Below the pieces are notes generated by a model. The model was given only the letters and a program-made list of their open reading frames with translations, was not told the DNA's origin and ran no database searches. From assembly GCA_900555125.1 (NCBI GenBank), contig USKH01000027.1, positions 1 through 10,056 of the forward strand: 10,056 nucleotides of DNA, read 5' to 3'. The position numbers and the translations under genes were made by a program. This document shows positions 1 to 5,906 of the stretch, piece by piece. Source of the DNA: an uncultured Clostridium sp. (GTDB lineage: Bacteria > Bacillota > Clostridia > Christensenellales > Pumilibacteraceae). How positions within the stretch are numbered: the stretch's first letter is position 1; every line of letters starts with the position of its first letter.

Positions 1-8
1 TCTTTTCG

Positions 9-30
9 AAGGGCTGCCCCCTTTTTATTT
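9..30 (+). terminator. Possible intrinsic terminator reading rightward
   Basis: AAGGG (9-13) can pair with CCCTT (19-23) around a five-base loop, followed by the T-rich run TTTATTT (24-30). The T-run lies on the plus strand, so it would stop transcription entering from a plus-strand gene left of the window, convergent with thiI. The stem is only five pairs, so this is tentative. The minus strand shows no T-run here, so this is not a clear terminator for the thiI operon. Confidence 0.4.
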
Positions 31-38
31 CGCTTTTT

Positions 39-1217
39 CTATTTCACTTCAATGATCTCTGCTGTATCTAACGCTGTCTGCATAAGTTCATCGATCTTCT
101 CTGCCAGATTCTCCTCAGAACGGCGGATAACCTCGATATTCGGCTTTGTGACCGGATGCTTTGCCACGAAAATCGTACAACAATCCTCATACGGAAGAAT
201 GGACGTCTCGTATGTGTCAATTTTTTCTGCGATTGATACAATATCCTGCTTGTCCATGGCAATGAGCGGACGGTATACCGGCATATGACACACTTCATTG
301 GTCACAGCAAGGGACTGCATGGTCTGGCTTGCCACCTGCCCGATACTCTCTCCAGTAATCATACCCAGACATTTTCCCTCTTCGGCAAAATGCTCTGCAA
401 TTTTCATCATATAGCGGCGCATGATGATGGTCAGTTCCTCATGCGGACATTTCTCATAAATATAAAGCTGGATATCGGTAAAGTTCACCACATGAAGCTT
501 GATCTGTCCGGAATATCTTGCAACTTTCTTTGCCAGGTCAATCACTTTCTGTTTTGCACGCTCACTGGTGTATGGCGGTGCATGAAAATAGGTCGCTTCA
601 AGTGTTACCCCTCGTTTAGATACCATATATCCGGCAACCGGTGAATCGATTCCGCCGGATAAAAGAAGCATTGCACGACCTGCTGTGCCAAGCGGCATGC
701 CTCCCGGTCCCGGGATCTCTGTGGAATAAATATTGATCATCGGGCGGATCTCGATATGAATCATCACCTCCGGATGATGTACGTCAACGCTGGTTTCCGG
801 AAATGCTTCAAGAATCTTTTCCCCAACAGCTGCATTGATCTCCATCGAAGTCATCGGATAATTCTTTCTGGCACGGCGCGCATCCACCTTAAATGTAAAA
901 TTTTTGTCCGGATATGTGCGATCCACATAGTCACATACTACTTTTGCCAGGGCATCAAATCCTTCATCTTCGACCAATACTACCGGACAGATTCCTACGA
1001 TTCCAAAAATCCTCTGTAATGTTTCTACAGTTTCATCATAATCGTATTCTCCTTCCGTATCCACATAGATACGTCCGTTTTCCTTGCGTACATGGAAGGT
1101 TCCCTCTACACGCTTAAGATGATATCTGATATTCTGTACCAGTGCATCCTCAAACAGATAACGGTTCTTTCCCTTAATGGCAATTTCCGCATATTTAATC
1201 AAAAATGATTTATACAT
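39..1217 (-). CDS. thiI: tRNA 4-thiouridine synthase ThiI (short, rhodanese-free form)
   Basis: ThiI adenylates U8 of tRNA and transfers sulfur to make 4-thiouridine; in some bacteria it also serves thiamin thiazole synthesis. The 392-residue protein has a ferredoxin-like/THUMP N-terminal half (about 1-170), then a PP-loop pyrophosphatase domain with the ATP-binding motif SGGIDS at 187-192. A LPYEDCC motif (341-347) corresponds to the cysteine-containing region of E. coli ThiI around Cys344. The C-terminal rhodanese domain of the E. coli enzyme is absent, which is usual in Bacillota. The ATG start is preceded by GGAG. It begins 15 bases after the stop of the upstream cysteine desulfurase, the likely sulfur donor, as in the Bacillus subtilis nifZ-thiI pair. 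It is the last gene of the minus-strand cluster. Confidence 0.96.
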   Translation of the reverse strand: MYKSFLIKYAEIAIKGKNRYLFEDALVQNIRYHLKRVEGTFHVRKENGRIYVDTEGEYDYDETVETLQRIFGIVGICPVVLVEDEGFDALAKVVCDYVDRTYPDKNFTFKVDARRARKNYPMTSMEINAAVGEKILEAFPETSVDVHHPEVMIHIEIRPMINIYSTEIPGPGGMPLGTAGRAMLLLSGGIDSPVAGYMVSKRGVTLEATYFHAPPYTSERAKQKVIDLAKKVARYSGQIKLHVVNFTDIQLYIYEKCPHEELTIIMRRYMMKIAEHFAEEGKCLGMITGESIGQVASQTMQSLAVTNEVCHMPVYRPLIAMDKQDIVSIAEKIDTYETSILPYEDCCTIFVAKHPVTKPNIEVIRRSEENLAEKIDELMQTALDTAEIIEVK

Positions 1218-1232
1218 ACTGCTCTCCTTTTT

Positions 1233-2387
1233 CTAATGTCTTGTATATTTCTGCAGCATCGGAACCAATGCCGCCATCTCTTTTACTGCATAATCAATCT
1301 CTTCTTCCGTTGTCTCCACGCAAAAGCTGAACCGGATGGTTGCATCCAAAAGCTCTGGCTTTAAGCCAATACTTTTTAGCGTATGACTGACGGAAGGCTT
1401 GTTGGAAGAACATGCACTTCCCGCTGACACATAGATCTCTTTATCCTCTAATGCATGAAGCAATACTTCCGCGCGCACACCTTCCGTGCTGACACTGACA
1501 ATATGCGGTGCATTGCTGCGATCGGTATGACCGTTGACGTGTACACTCGGAATTTTTGTCACTTCCTCAATAAAATGCTCCCGCAAGGTATACATCCGGT
1601 CGATTTTTTCCTCAAAACCAGTATAAATACGTTCCGCTGCTACGCCAAGTCCTGCGATTGCCGGAACATTTTCCGTGCCGGAACGCATTCCCCTCTGCTG
1701 TCCGCCTCCGTTTAACAGCGGATGAATTTTCGTCTTGTCTTTGATATATAAAAATCCGCTTCCTTTCGGTCCATGAATCTTATGTCCGCTGACCGAGAGA
1801 AGGTCTACATGCATTTTTGCCGGATAAATTCTCATTTTTCCATAGGACTGAATGGCATCCACATGAAAAAGCGTCTGTGGATTACACTGTTTGATCAGTG
1901 CCCCCGCTTCCGCGATCGGCTCCACCGCTCCGATTTCATTATTTACCTGCATGAGGGAAACCAGAATGGTATCCGGCCGGATTGCCGCTTTCAGATCGTC
2001 CAGAGAAATCACACCATAAGCATCTACCGGAAGATATGTGACTTCATATCCGTGTTCCTCCAGATATGCCATCGTTGCCGACACGGACGGATGTTCAATA
2101 GACGTCGTTATCACATGTTTTCCACTTCGCTTGTTTGCCTCTGCCACACCGATAATTGCAAGATTATTGGACTCAGTACCACCTGACGTAAAACAGATTT
2201 CTTTTTCCTGTACCTTTAATGTCTTTGCAATTTTTTTTCTTGCATCGTTCATATAATTTTCGGCGATCACGCCTTTGTTGTGCAGGGAAGATGGATTTCC
2301 ATAATCCTCCGTCAGTAATTTTACCACCAGCTGTGCCGCTTCCTCACAACATCTTGTCGTTGCCGAATTATCCAAATATGCTTCCAT
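1233..2387 (-). CDS. Cysteine desulfurase, NifS/IscS (NifZ-like) class V aminotransferase
   Basis: This PLP enzyme converts cysteine to alanine and an enzyme-bound persulfide. Visible features are TSGGTESNN (68-75), His99 that would stack on PLP, HVDAIQ with Asp177 and Gln180, the Schiff-base lysine Lys203 in SGHKIHGPKG, and catalytic Cys326 in GSACSS. The length of 384 residues is normal for the family. The start at 2387 has an AAGGG ribosome binding site. The gene starts 11 bases after rsmE and ends 15 bases before thiI. Since this ThiI has no rhodanese domain, the desulfurase probably hands sulfur directly to ThiI, as NifZ does in B. subtilis; a wider role in iron-sulfur assembly cannot be excluded. 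I leave the symbol blank because IscS, NifS and NifZ cannot be separated from sequence inspection. Confidence 0.95.
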   Translation of the reverse strand: MEAYLDNSATTRCCEEAAQLVVKLLTEDYGNPSSLHNKGVIAENYMNDARKKIAKTLKVQEKEICFTSGGTESNNLAIIGVAEANKRSGKHVITTSIEHPSVSATMAYLEEHGYEVTYLPVDAYGVISLDDLKAAIRPDTILVSLMQVNNEIGAVEPIAEAGALIKQCNPQTLFHVDAIQSYGKMRIYPAKMHVDLLSVSGHKIHGPKGSGFLYIKDKTKIHPLLNGGGQQRGMRSGTENVPAIAGLGVAAERIYTGFEEKIDRMYTLREHFIEEVTKIPSVHVNGHTDRSNAPHIVSVSTEGVRAEVLLHALEDKEIYVSAGSACSSNKPSVSHTLKSIGLKPELLDATIRFSFCVETTEEEIDYAVKEMAALVPMLQKYTRH

Positions 2388-2398
2388 TTTTACCCTTC

Positions 2399-3133
2399 TT
2401 ATATATCCAATTCGTATATCAGCATGGAAAGTGTTGCCATTCCTGCTGTTTCTGTGCGCAAAATACGTCTGCCAAGAGAGATCCGATGCATGTCTTTATC
2501 CAGCTGCGCAATCTCTTCCGGGGAAAATCCGCCCTCCGGACCGATCATTACTCCGATGGACGCCCCTTCCGGAATCGAGCGAAAGATCTCTCTTGTTGCT
2601 TCCATGCCTCTTTCATTCTCATACGGAACCAGGACAACGTCCAGCTCCTTTGCCTCTTCCAATGCCTGTTTCCAGGAAAGTGGCATCTGAATCTTCGGAA
2701 TCACGGTCCGCTTCGACTGTTTTGCCGCACTCTCTGCAATTGCCTGCCACCGCTTACATTTGCTCTGTGCCTTCTTTTCATCCAGCTTTACCACACAGTT
2801 TTTCATGGCAACCGGTATGACGGTATAGACACCAAGTTCCACGGTCTTTTGTATGATCAGTTCCATCTTATCACTTTTAGGAAGGCCCTGAAAAAGATAC
2901 ACCTTATGGGAAAACTCTGTCCCCATTTCATCGGTATCCTCTATCTGTGCCCAGACCTCTTCCTCTGTAATTTCCAGAATACGGCAAAAATACGATCTGC
3001 CGCTCTGATCGCTGATGCGGATTTTCTCCCCTGTCTTCATGCGCAGCACATGACCGATATGATTGACATCACCGCCCACAATGCAGATCCGATCCTGCTG
3101 CACCTGTTCATCTTCCACAAAAAACTGGTACAT
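2399..3133 (-). CDS. rsmE: 16S rRNA (uracil1498-N3)-methyltransferase RsmE
   Basis: RsmE is an SPOUT-class enzyme using S-adenosylmethionine to methylate U1498 of 16S rRNA on the assembled small subunit. The 244 residues comprise an N-terminal PUA-like RNA-binding part (about 1-70) and a C-terminal trefoil-knot methyltransferase domain. The knot signatures are IGPEGGFS (197-204) and SLGRRILRTETA (219-230). The ATG at 3133 is preceded by TAGGAG, in which TAG is the stop codon of prmA, so the two genes are only nine bases apart and probably translationally linked. The prmA-rsmE pair is common in Bacillota, often downstream of dnaK-dnaJ. Confidence 0.95.
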   Translation of the reverse strand: MYQFFVEDEQVQQDRICIVGGDVNHIGHVLRMKTGEKIRISDQSGRSYFCRILEITEEEVWAQIEDTDEMGTEFSHKVYLFQGLPKSDKMELIIQKTVELGVYTVIPVAMKNCVVKLDEKKAQSKCKRWQAIAESAAKQSKRTVIPKIQMPLSWKQALEEAKELDVVLVPYENERGMEATREIFRSIPEGASIGVMIGPEGGFSPEEIAQLDKDMHRISLGRRILRTETAGMATLSMLIYELDI

Positions 3134-3142
3134 ACCCTGCTC

Positions 3143-3787
3143 CTACTGTTTCTGTGCGGTAATATTTACCCACTCACCCTGATGATTGATTTCCACTACA
3201 GTAAGTCCTGCTGCTTCTATCGCTTCTTTTACTTCGTTTTCCTTAAAATCAATGATGCCGGAAGTGATAAAATAACCACCCTGTTTTAATCTGGCCGGAA
3301 TGACCGGTGCCATGGCAATGATAACTGGTGCTAAAATATTTGCCACAACAATCTCATATTCCTCTGTCCCAACCTTTTCCTGAAGTTCTTCATCATCAAT
3401 CAGATTTCCCACATAAAAGGTTCCCAGAGACAAATCGAGATGGTTTACCTGCATATTATCCCTTGTAGAAGTCATGCAGTCTGCATCCAGATCCGTTCCC
3501 ACGACTTCTCTTGCGCCGAGTTTTAATGCCACAATCGATAAAATTCCACTGCCACATCCCACATCCAGTACTTTCGGATGTTTTCCTTCCACATATTTCT
3601 GTAACTGCCGGATGCAAAGCTGTGTCGTTTCATGTTTTCCTGTTCCGAAAGAAATTCCCGGATCGATCTCAATCAGAAATTTATCTTTGTCTTCTTCCTT
3701 TAATTCTTCCCAGGTCGGTTTGATTAATATATCATCAATGGTAAAAGAAGTAAAATCCAAATTAAAAAATGAGCGAAAAAATCGCAA
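3143..3787 (-). CDS. prmA: Ribosomal protein L11 methyltransferase PrmA, N-terminally truncated at a sequence join
   Basis: PrmA trimethylates ribosomal protein L11. The open frame shows the family motif DPGISFGTGKHETT (42-55), SAM motif I LDVGCGSG (74-81) and NILAPVI (150-156). The N-terminal substrate-recognition domain and linker, about 100 residues of a usual length near 310-320, are missing. PrmA-like sequence stops about residue 12-16 (near 3740-3755). The farther upstream codons (N-L-F-F-S-R style residues) do not resemble PrmA, and the only start is a TTG at 3787 without a Shine-Dalgarno site; the frame closes at an in-frame TAG a little further upstream. I therefore see no authentic start: the true 5' end lies on another molecule. 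The 3' end and coupling to rsmE are intact. Confidence 0.85.
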   Translation of the reverse strand: MRFFRSFFNLDFTSFTIDDILIKPTWEELKEEDKDKFLIEIDPGISFGTGKHETTQLCIRQLQKYVEGKHPKVLDVGCGSGILSIVALKLGAREVVGTDLDADCMTSTRDNMQVNHLDLSLGTFYVGNLIDDEELQEKVGTEEYEIVVANILAPVIIAMAPVIPARLKQGGYFITSGIIDFKENEVKEAIEAAGLTVVEINHQGEWVNITAQKQ

Positions 3788-3977
3788 TACATTATACCTT
3801 GTTACATCAGTCCTATTCTACTTGGCGTCGTTTTTCTCCTGTGTTGCGTTCATTATCAAAAACGATAATTATTTGTTTTTGGCCGCTGGAATATTACAGG
3901 TAGTGTCAGCAAGCGGCTTCCTTTACACATACTTCAAAGGGAAAACTCCCAAAGTTAAAAAAGCGGAACACGATTAG
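3738..3977 (+). CDS. Small two-helix membrane protein, start uncertain
   Basis: I do not recognise this protein. Read from the ATG at 3738 it has 79 residues: a basic N-terminus (Lys/Arg-rich, 3-16), a hydrophobic helix at about 19-40, a short KNDN turn, a second helix at about 45-66, and a basic tail. The positive N- and C-terminal ends suggest both face the cytoplasm. The ATG at 3738 lies where the opposite strand still reads as PrmA, so the first several codons may belong to the other genome and the real start may be missing. No ribosome binding site is visible. Coding potential is supported by the two balanced helices, by codon use like the genes to the right, and by lying on the far side of the join. 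The stop is followed five bases later by the structured element at 3983-4069. Confidence 0.5.
   Translation: MVKEVKSKLKNERKNRNTLYLVTSVLFYLASFFSCVAFIIKNDNYLFLAAGILQVVSASGFLYTYFKGKTPKVKKAEHD
3740..3790. other. Probable chimeric join between two genomes
   Basis: PrmA coding similarity on the minus strand ends here, and a different plus-strand coding frame becomes meaningful. The region is A-rich on the plus strand, with two separated runs of six A's (3765-3769 area and 3775-3780 area), which could have allowed a false overlap in assembly. Codon preference and gene content differ on the two sides. The exact base of the join cannot be fixed by eye. Confidence 0.75.
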
Positions 3978-3982
3978 CGCCC

Positions 3983-4069
3983 ATGCGCAGGTAAGTGAAT
4001 TTTATAAAAATTGAGTTCGCCCAGCGGTAATAAAAAAACCGTTGTATAGGCGACTGAGTACCTGTGCGT
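3983..4069 (+). ncRNA. Putative structured RNA element, three-way junction
   Basis: On the plus strand, 3983-3993 pairs with 4059-4069 (11 pairs, two G-U). Inside it sit two hairpins: AATTTT/AAAATT (3998-4003 with 4007-4012, loop ATA), and a longer one made of TCGCC/GGCGA (4017-4021 with 4049-4053), two more pairs beyond a bulged T4016, and CAGCGGT/ACCGTTG (4022-4028 with 4038-4044) capped by an A-rich nine-base loop. The wobble pairs (T3984-G4068, G3987-T4065, G4024-T4042) are G-U only when the plus strand is transcribed; on the minus strand they would be A-C mismatches. It may be a 3' untranslated element of the small membrane gene, a free RNA or the end of a mobile element. I recognise no known family. 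Confidence 0.5.
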
Positions 4070-4116
4070 CTAAATAAAGTAATAGTTGCTTAACGGCGGT
4101 TTTGTCTTTTAAATTA
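4070..4116. other. Short gap between structured element and araC-type gene
   Basis: This A/T-rich stretch separates the convergent small membrane gene and the AraC-family gene. It includes AACGGCGGTTTTGTCTTTT (4092-4110), a T-rich run that might end plus-strand transcription. The CGGTTTT at 4097-4103 could pair with AAAACCG at 4035-4041, as an alternative to the hairpin inside the structured element. No convincing independent hairpin lies directly before the T-run. Confidence 0.3.
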
Positions 4117-4938
4117 TTATTCCGAACGATGAATTTTCCTGAATTGAAGAGGGGTGATGCCCTCTTGTTTTTTGAATATTCTGCAAAAGTACGCAACGTC
4201 GTCGTAGCCGCACGCAAGCGCGATTTCGTCCACTTTCTGATCGGTGTTTACCAAAAGGTGCTTGGAAAGAGAAATTCTTTTTCGTATCAGGTACTGAAGA
4301 GGAGAAACGCCGTAACGCGCGCTGAACAGATGCGTTAAGTAGTACTTGTTTATATACAGATTTTTGCAAAGTTCATCCACCGAATCGATGGAGGTGTAGT
4401 TATCGTCCAGATATTTTTTAACTTCGGTGTACGTTTTGCGACTTTCCACCGCACGCGTAGCGTCTTCGGATAAACGTAAAATGTTTGCAATGATGATATT
4501 AAGCAGTTCTTTGTATATCGCGACACCCTGAACGGTGTGTTGATCTTTTTCCGAAAACAGCTGATCGAGATAGAAAAACAGTGCGTCGTAATGAGTTTCG
4601 GACGATAAAACCGCGTGTTTGCCCTTGCAAAGACAACCCGGTTCCAACCCATCAATCGCCAGATTGGATATTCCGATAAAAACTATCGTGGCAACCGGCT
4701 GCTCGTCAAAGCATTCGCTGTGCATGGTGCCGGGGTTGTAAACCACGACGTCGCCTTTTTTGAATTTTTCCTCGCCGTCGTCGAAAATAACTTTGCCGCT
4801 TCCGTCCTTTACAAACATAATTTCGCAAAAGTCGTGGCAGTGTCTGTGACCGGGTTTAAGCGTTCCCCAGCGAGGGGAGTGATAGCTCATCGAGAGCAAC
4901 AGCTTGGGTTTATTTTTTTCTTTACCGCCGTTTGGCAT
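4117..4938 (-). CDS. AraC-family transcriptional regulator with N-terminal cupin sensor domain
   Basis: The 273-residue protein has a cupin-like ligand-binding domain (about 15-100) with a HxHxxxE-type motif, HCHDFCEI (33-40), and a C-terminal AraC DNA-binding domain of two helix-turn-helix units (about 183-218 and 235-268, ending in ITPLQFRKIHR). The organisation is that of the many Bacillota regulators of sugar or metabolite genes; the ligand cannot be read from sequence. The start follows the soj stop by six bases, and an AGAGGT site lies inside the last soj codons, a longish 12 bases from ATG. The gene is therefore probably co-transcribed with soj. The N-terminal half carries several cysteines (34, 38, 76, 102, 104), which is unusual but may be incidental. 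Targets might include its own operon or the divergent ecf operon; that is speculation. Confidence 0.93.
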   Translation of the reverse strand: MPNGGKEKNKPKLLLSMSYHSPRWGTLKPGHRHCHDFCEIMFVKDGSGKVIFDDGEEKFKKGDVVVYNPGTMHSECFDEQPVATIVFIGISNLAIDGLEPGCLCKGKHAVLSSETHYDALFFYLDQLFSEKDQHTVQGVAIYKELLNIIIANILRLSEDATRAVESRKTYTEVKKYLDDNYTSIDSVDELCKNLYINKYYLTHLFSARYGVSPLQYLIRKRISLSKHLLVNTDQKVDEIALACGYDDVAYFCRIFKKQEGITPLQFRKIHRSE

Positions 4939-4944
4939 CTTTGT

Positions 4945-5760
4945 TTAACGACCTCTGTATTTAAGCGCGGCGAGATCCTTTACGGGAACGCCCTTGTCGC
5001 CGTTTCGCATGAGAAATTCTTCGGCGAGATTTTTGTAAGCAACCGAACCCGAACATTTCGGGTCGAACAACATGATGGGAAGACCGTAGCTGGGGGCTTC
5101 TCCGAGCCGCACGTTTCTTGGAATCTTGGTCGCAAAAACCTTGTTTCCGAAAAACTTTGCTATTTCGTCGGTTACGTTCTGCACGAGGCGCGAGCGCGAA
5201 TCGTACATGGTAAGCACAACTCCTTCAACCGACAGCGACTGATTGAGATGACGCTTGGCAAGCTTTATCGTGTTCATCAGCTGGCTGAGTCCTTCGAGAG
5301 CGTAAAATTCGCCCTGAATAGGTATGAGAATGGAGTCGGCAAGCGTAAGCGCGTTTACCGTGAGAAGAGCAAGCGAAGGCGGGCAGTCGATGATTATGTA
5401 ATCGTACACGTTGCGAAGGGGAGAAAGCGTCTTTTTAAGCACTTTTTCGCGTTCGGGAACGGACACGAGTTCGACTTCCGCACCGGCAAGGTCGATGTTT
5501 GCGGGCAGAATATCCAGTCCTTTGACTTTAGTGGGCAGAATAGCCTGCTGCGGACGGACCTCACCCGACAGAACGCTGTAAACCGAATATTTAAGCGTAT
5601 TTTTTTCGATGCCGAGTCCGCTGCTGCAGTTGCCCTGCGGGTCGATGTCGACGGCAAGAACGCGCTTGCCCATGATTGCGAGATAAGCTGCGAGATTGAC
5701 GCAAGTGGTTGTTTTACCCACGCCGCCTTTCTGGTTTGCGATTGCGATGATTTTAGACAT
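4945..5760 (-). CDS. soj: ParA/Soj-family chromosome-partitioning ATPase
   Basis: ParA/Soj proteins are deviant Walker ATPases that bind DNA as ATP dimers and, with ParB/Spo0J, segregate chromosomes or plasmids and influence replication initiation. The 271 residues carry the deviant Walker A KGGVGKTT (11-18, signature Lys11 and Lys16), Walker A' VDIDPQG (37-43), Walker B IIIDCPPS (122-129) and the C-terminal region with PRNVRLGEAPS (215-225), typical of chromosomal Soj. A good AGAGG site precedes the ATG at 5760, and a strong promoter lies upstream. The gene after it is an AraC regulator, not a parB/spo0J. The symbol reflects family resemblance; a plasmid- or element-type ParA is less likely given the Soj-like C-terminus but not excluded. 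Confidence 0.93.
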   Translation of the reverse strand: MSKIIAIANQKGGVGKTTTCVNLAAYLAIMGKRVLAVDIDPQGNCSSGLGIEKNTLKYSVYSVLSGEVRPQQAILPTKVKGLDILPANIDLAGAEVELVSVPEREKVLKKTLSPLRNVYDYIIIDCPPSLALLTVNALTLADSILIPIQGEFYALEGLSQLMNTIKLAKRHLNQSLSVEGVVLTMYDSRSRLVQNVTDEIAKFFGNKVFATKIPRNVRLGEAPSYGLPIMLFDPKCSGSVAYKNLAEEFLMRNGDKGVPVKDLAALKYRGR

Positions 5761-5802
5761 AAGTTTCCTCTTTTGGTAGATTTTAAAACTATCCGTAAAA
5801 TA

Positions 5803-5831
5803 ATTATATCACGAGCGTACGATTTAATCAA
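5803..5831 (-). promoter_or_regulatory. Sigma-A-type promoter of the soj-araC operon
   Basis: On the minus strand TTGATT (5826-5831) is followed after exactly 17 bases by TATAAT (5803-5808). Transcription would begin near 5796, giving a leader of about 36 bases with the AGAGG ribosome binding site of soj. Confidence 0.85.
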
Positions 5832-5833
5832 GT

Positions 5834-5847
5834 AAGTTGGGCAACTT
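5834..5847. promoter_or_regulatory. Inverted repeat between the divergent promoters, possible operator
   Basis: AAGTTG (5834-5839) and CAACTT (5842-5847) form a perfect inverted repeat with two central bases. It abuts the upstream side of the soj -35 box and lies 23 bases from the ecfA1 -35 box, so a bound protein could affect both operons. A weak hairpin followed by TTT also exists on the plus strand, but no plus-strand gene lies upstream to terminate. Confidence 0.4.
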
Positions 5848-5870
5848 TTTGCAAAAACAAAGATAAATGC

Positions 5871-5899
5871 TTGATTATTTGCCGTAAAAACCGTATAAT
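5871..5899 (+). promoter_or_regulatory. Sigma-A-type promoter of the ecfA1-ecfA2-ecfT-truA operon
   Basis: TTGATT (5871-5876), a 17-base spacer and TATAAT (5894-5899) form a near-consensus promoter with the same hexamers and spacing as the divergent soj promoter. Start of transcription is expected about 5906, essentially at the ATG (5907) of ecfA1. Confidence 0.85.
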
Positions 5900-5906
5900 A
5901 TTGGAT

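Noticed and set aside
2219..3289. Long plus-strand open frame of about 350 codons
   Set aside because: It lies opposite rsmE, prmA and the desulfurase start; composition is that of a shadow frame (rich in His, Cys, Phe, Leu).
3983..4069. TPP riboswitch, hammerhead ribozyme, integron attC site or plain intrinsic terminator
   Set aside because: The conserved TPP core and hammerhead CUGAUGA are absent, no attC-type GTT/AAC core boxes frame it, and no T-run follows the closing stem directly.
4615..5835. Long plus-strand open frame of about 400 codons
   Set aside because: It is antisense to the clear soj and AraC-family genes; no recognisable domains and no ribosome binding site.
5871..5906. TTG start extending EcfA1 by 12 residues
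   Set aside because: The TTG is the first base triplet of the -35 box, the added residues are not EcfA1-like, and no ribosome binding site precedes it.
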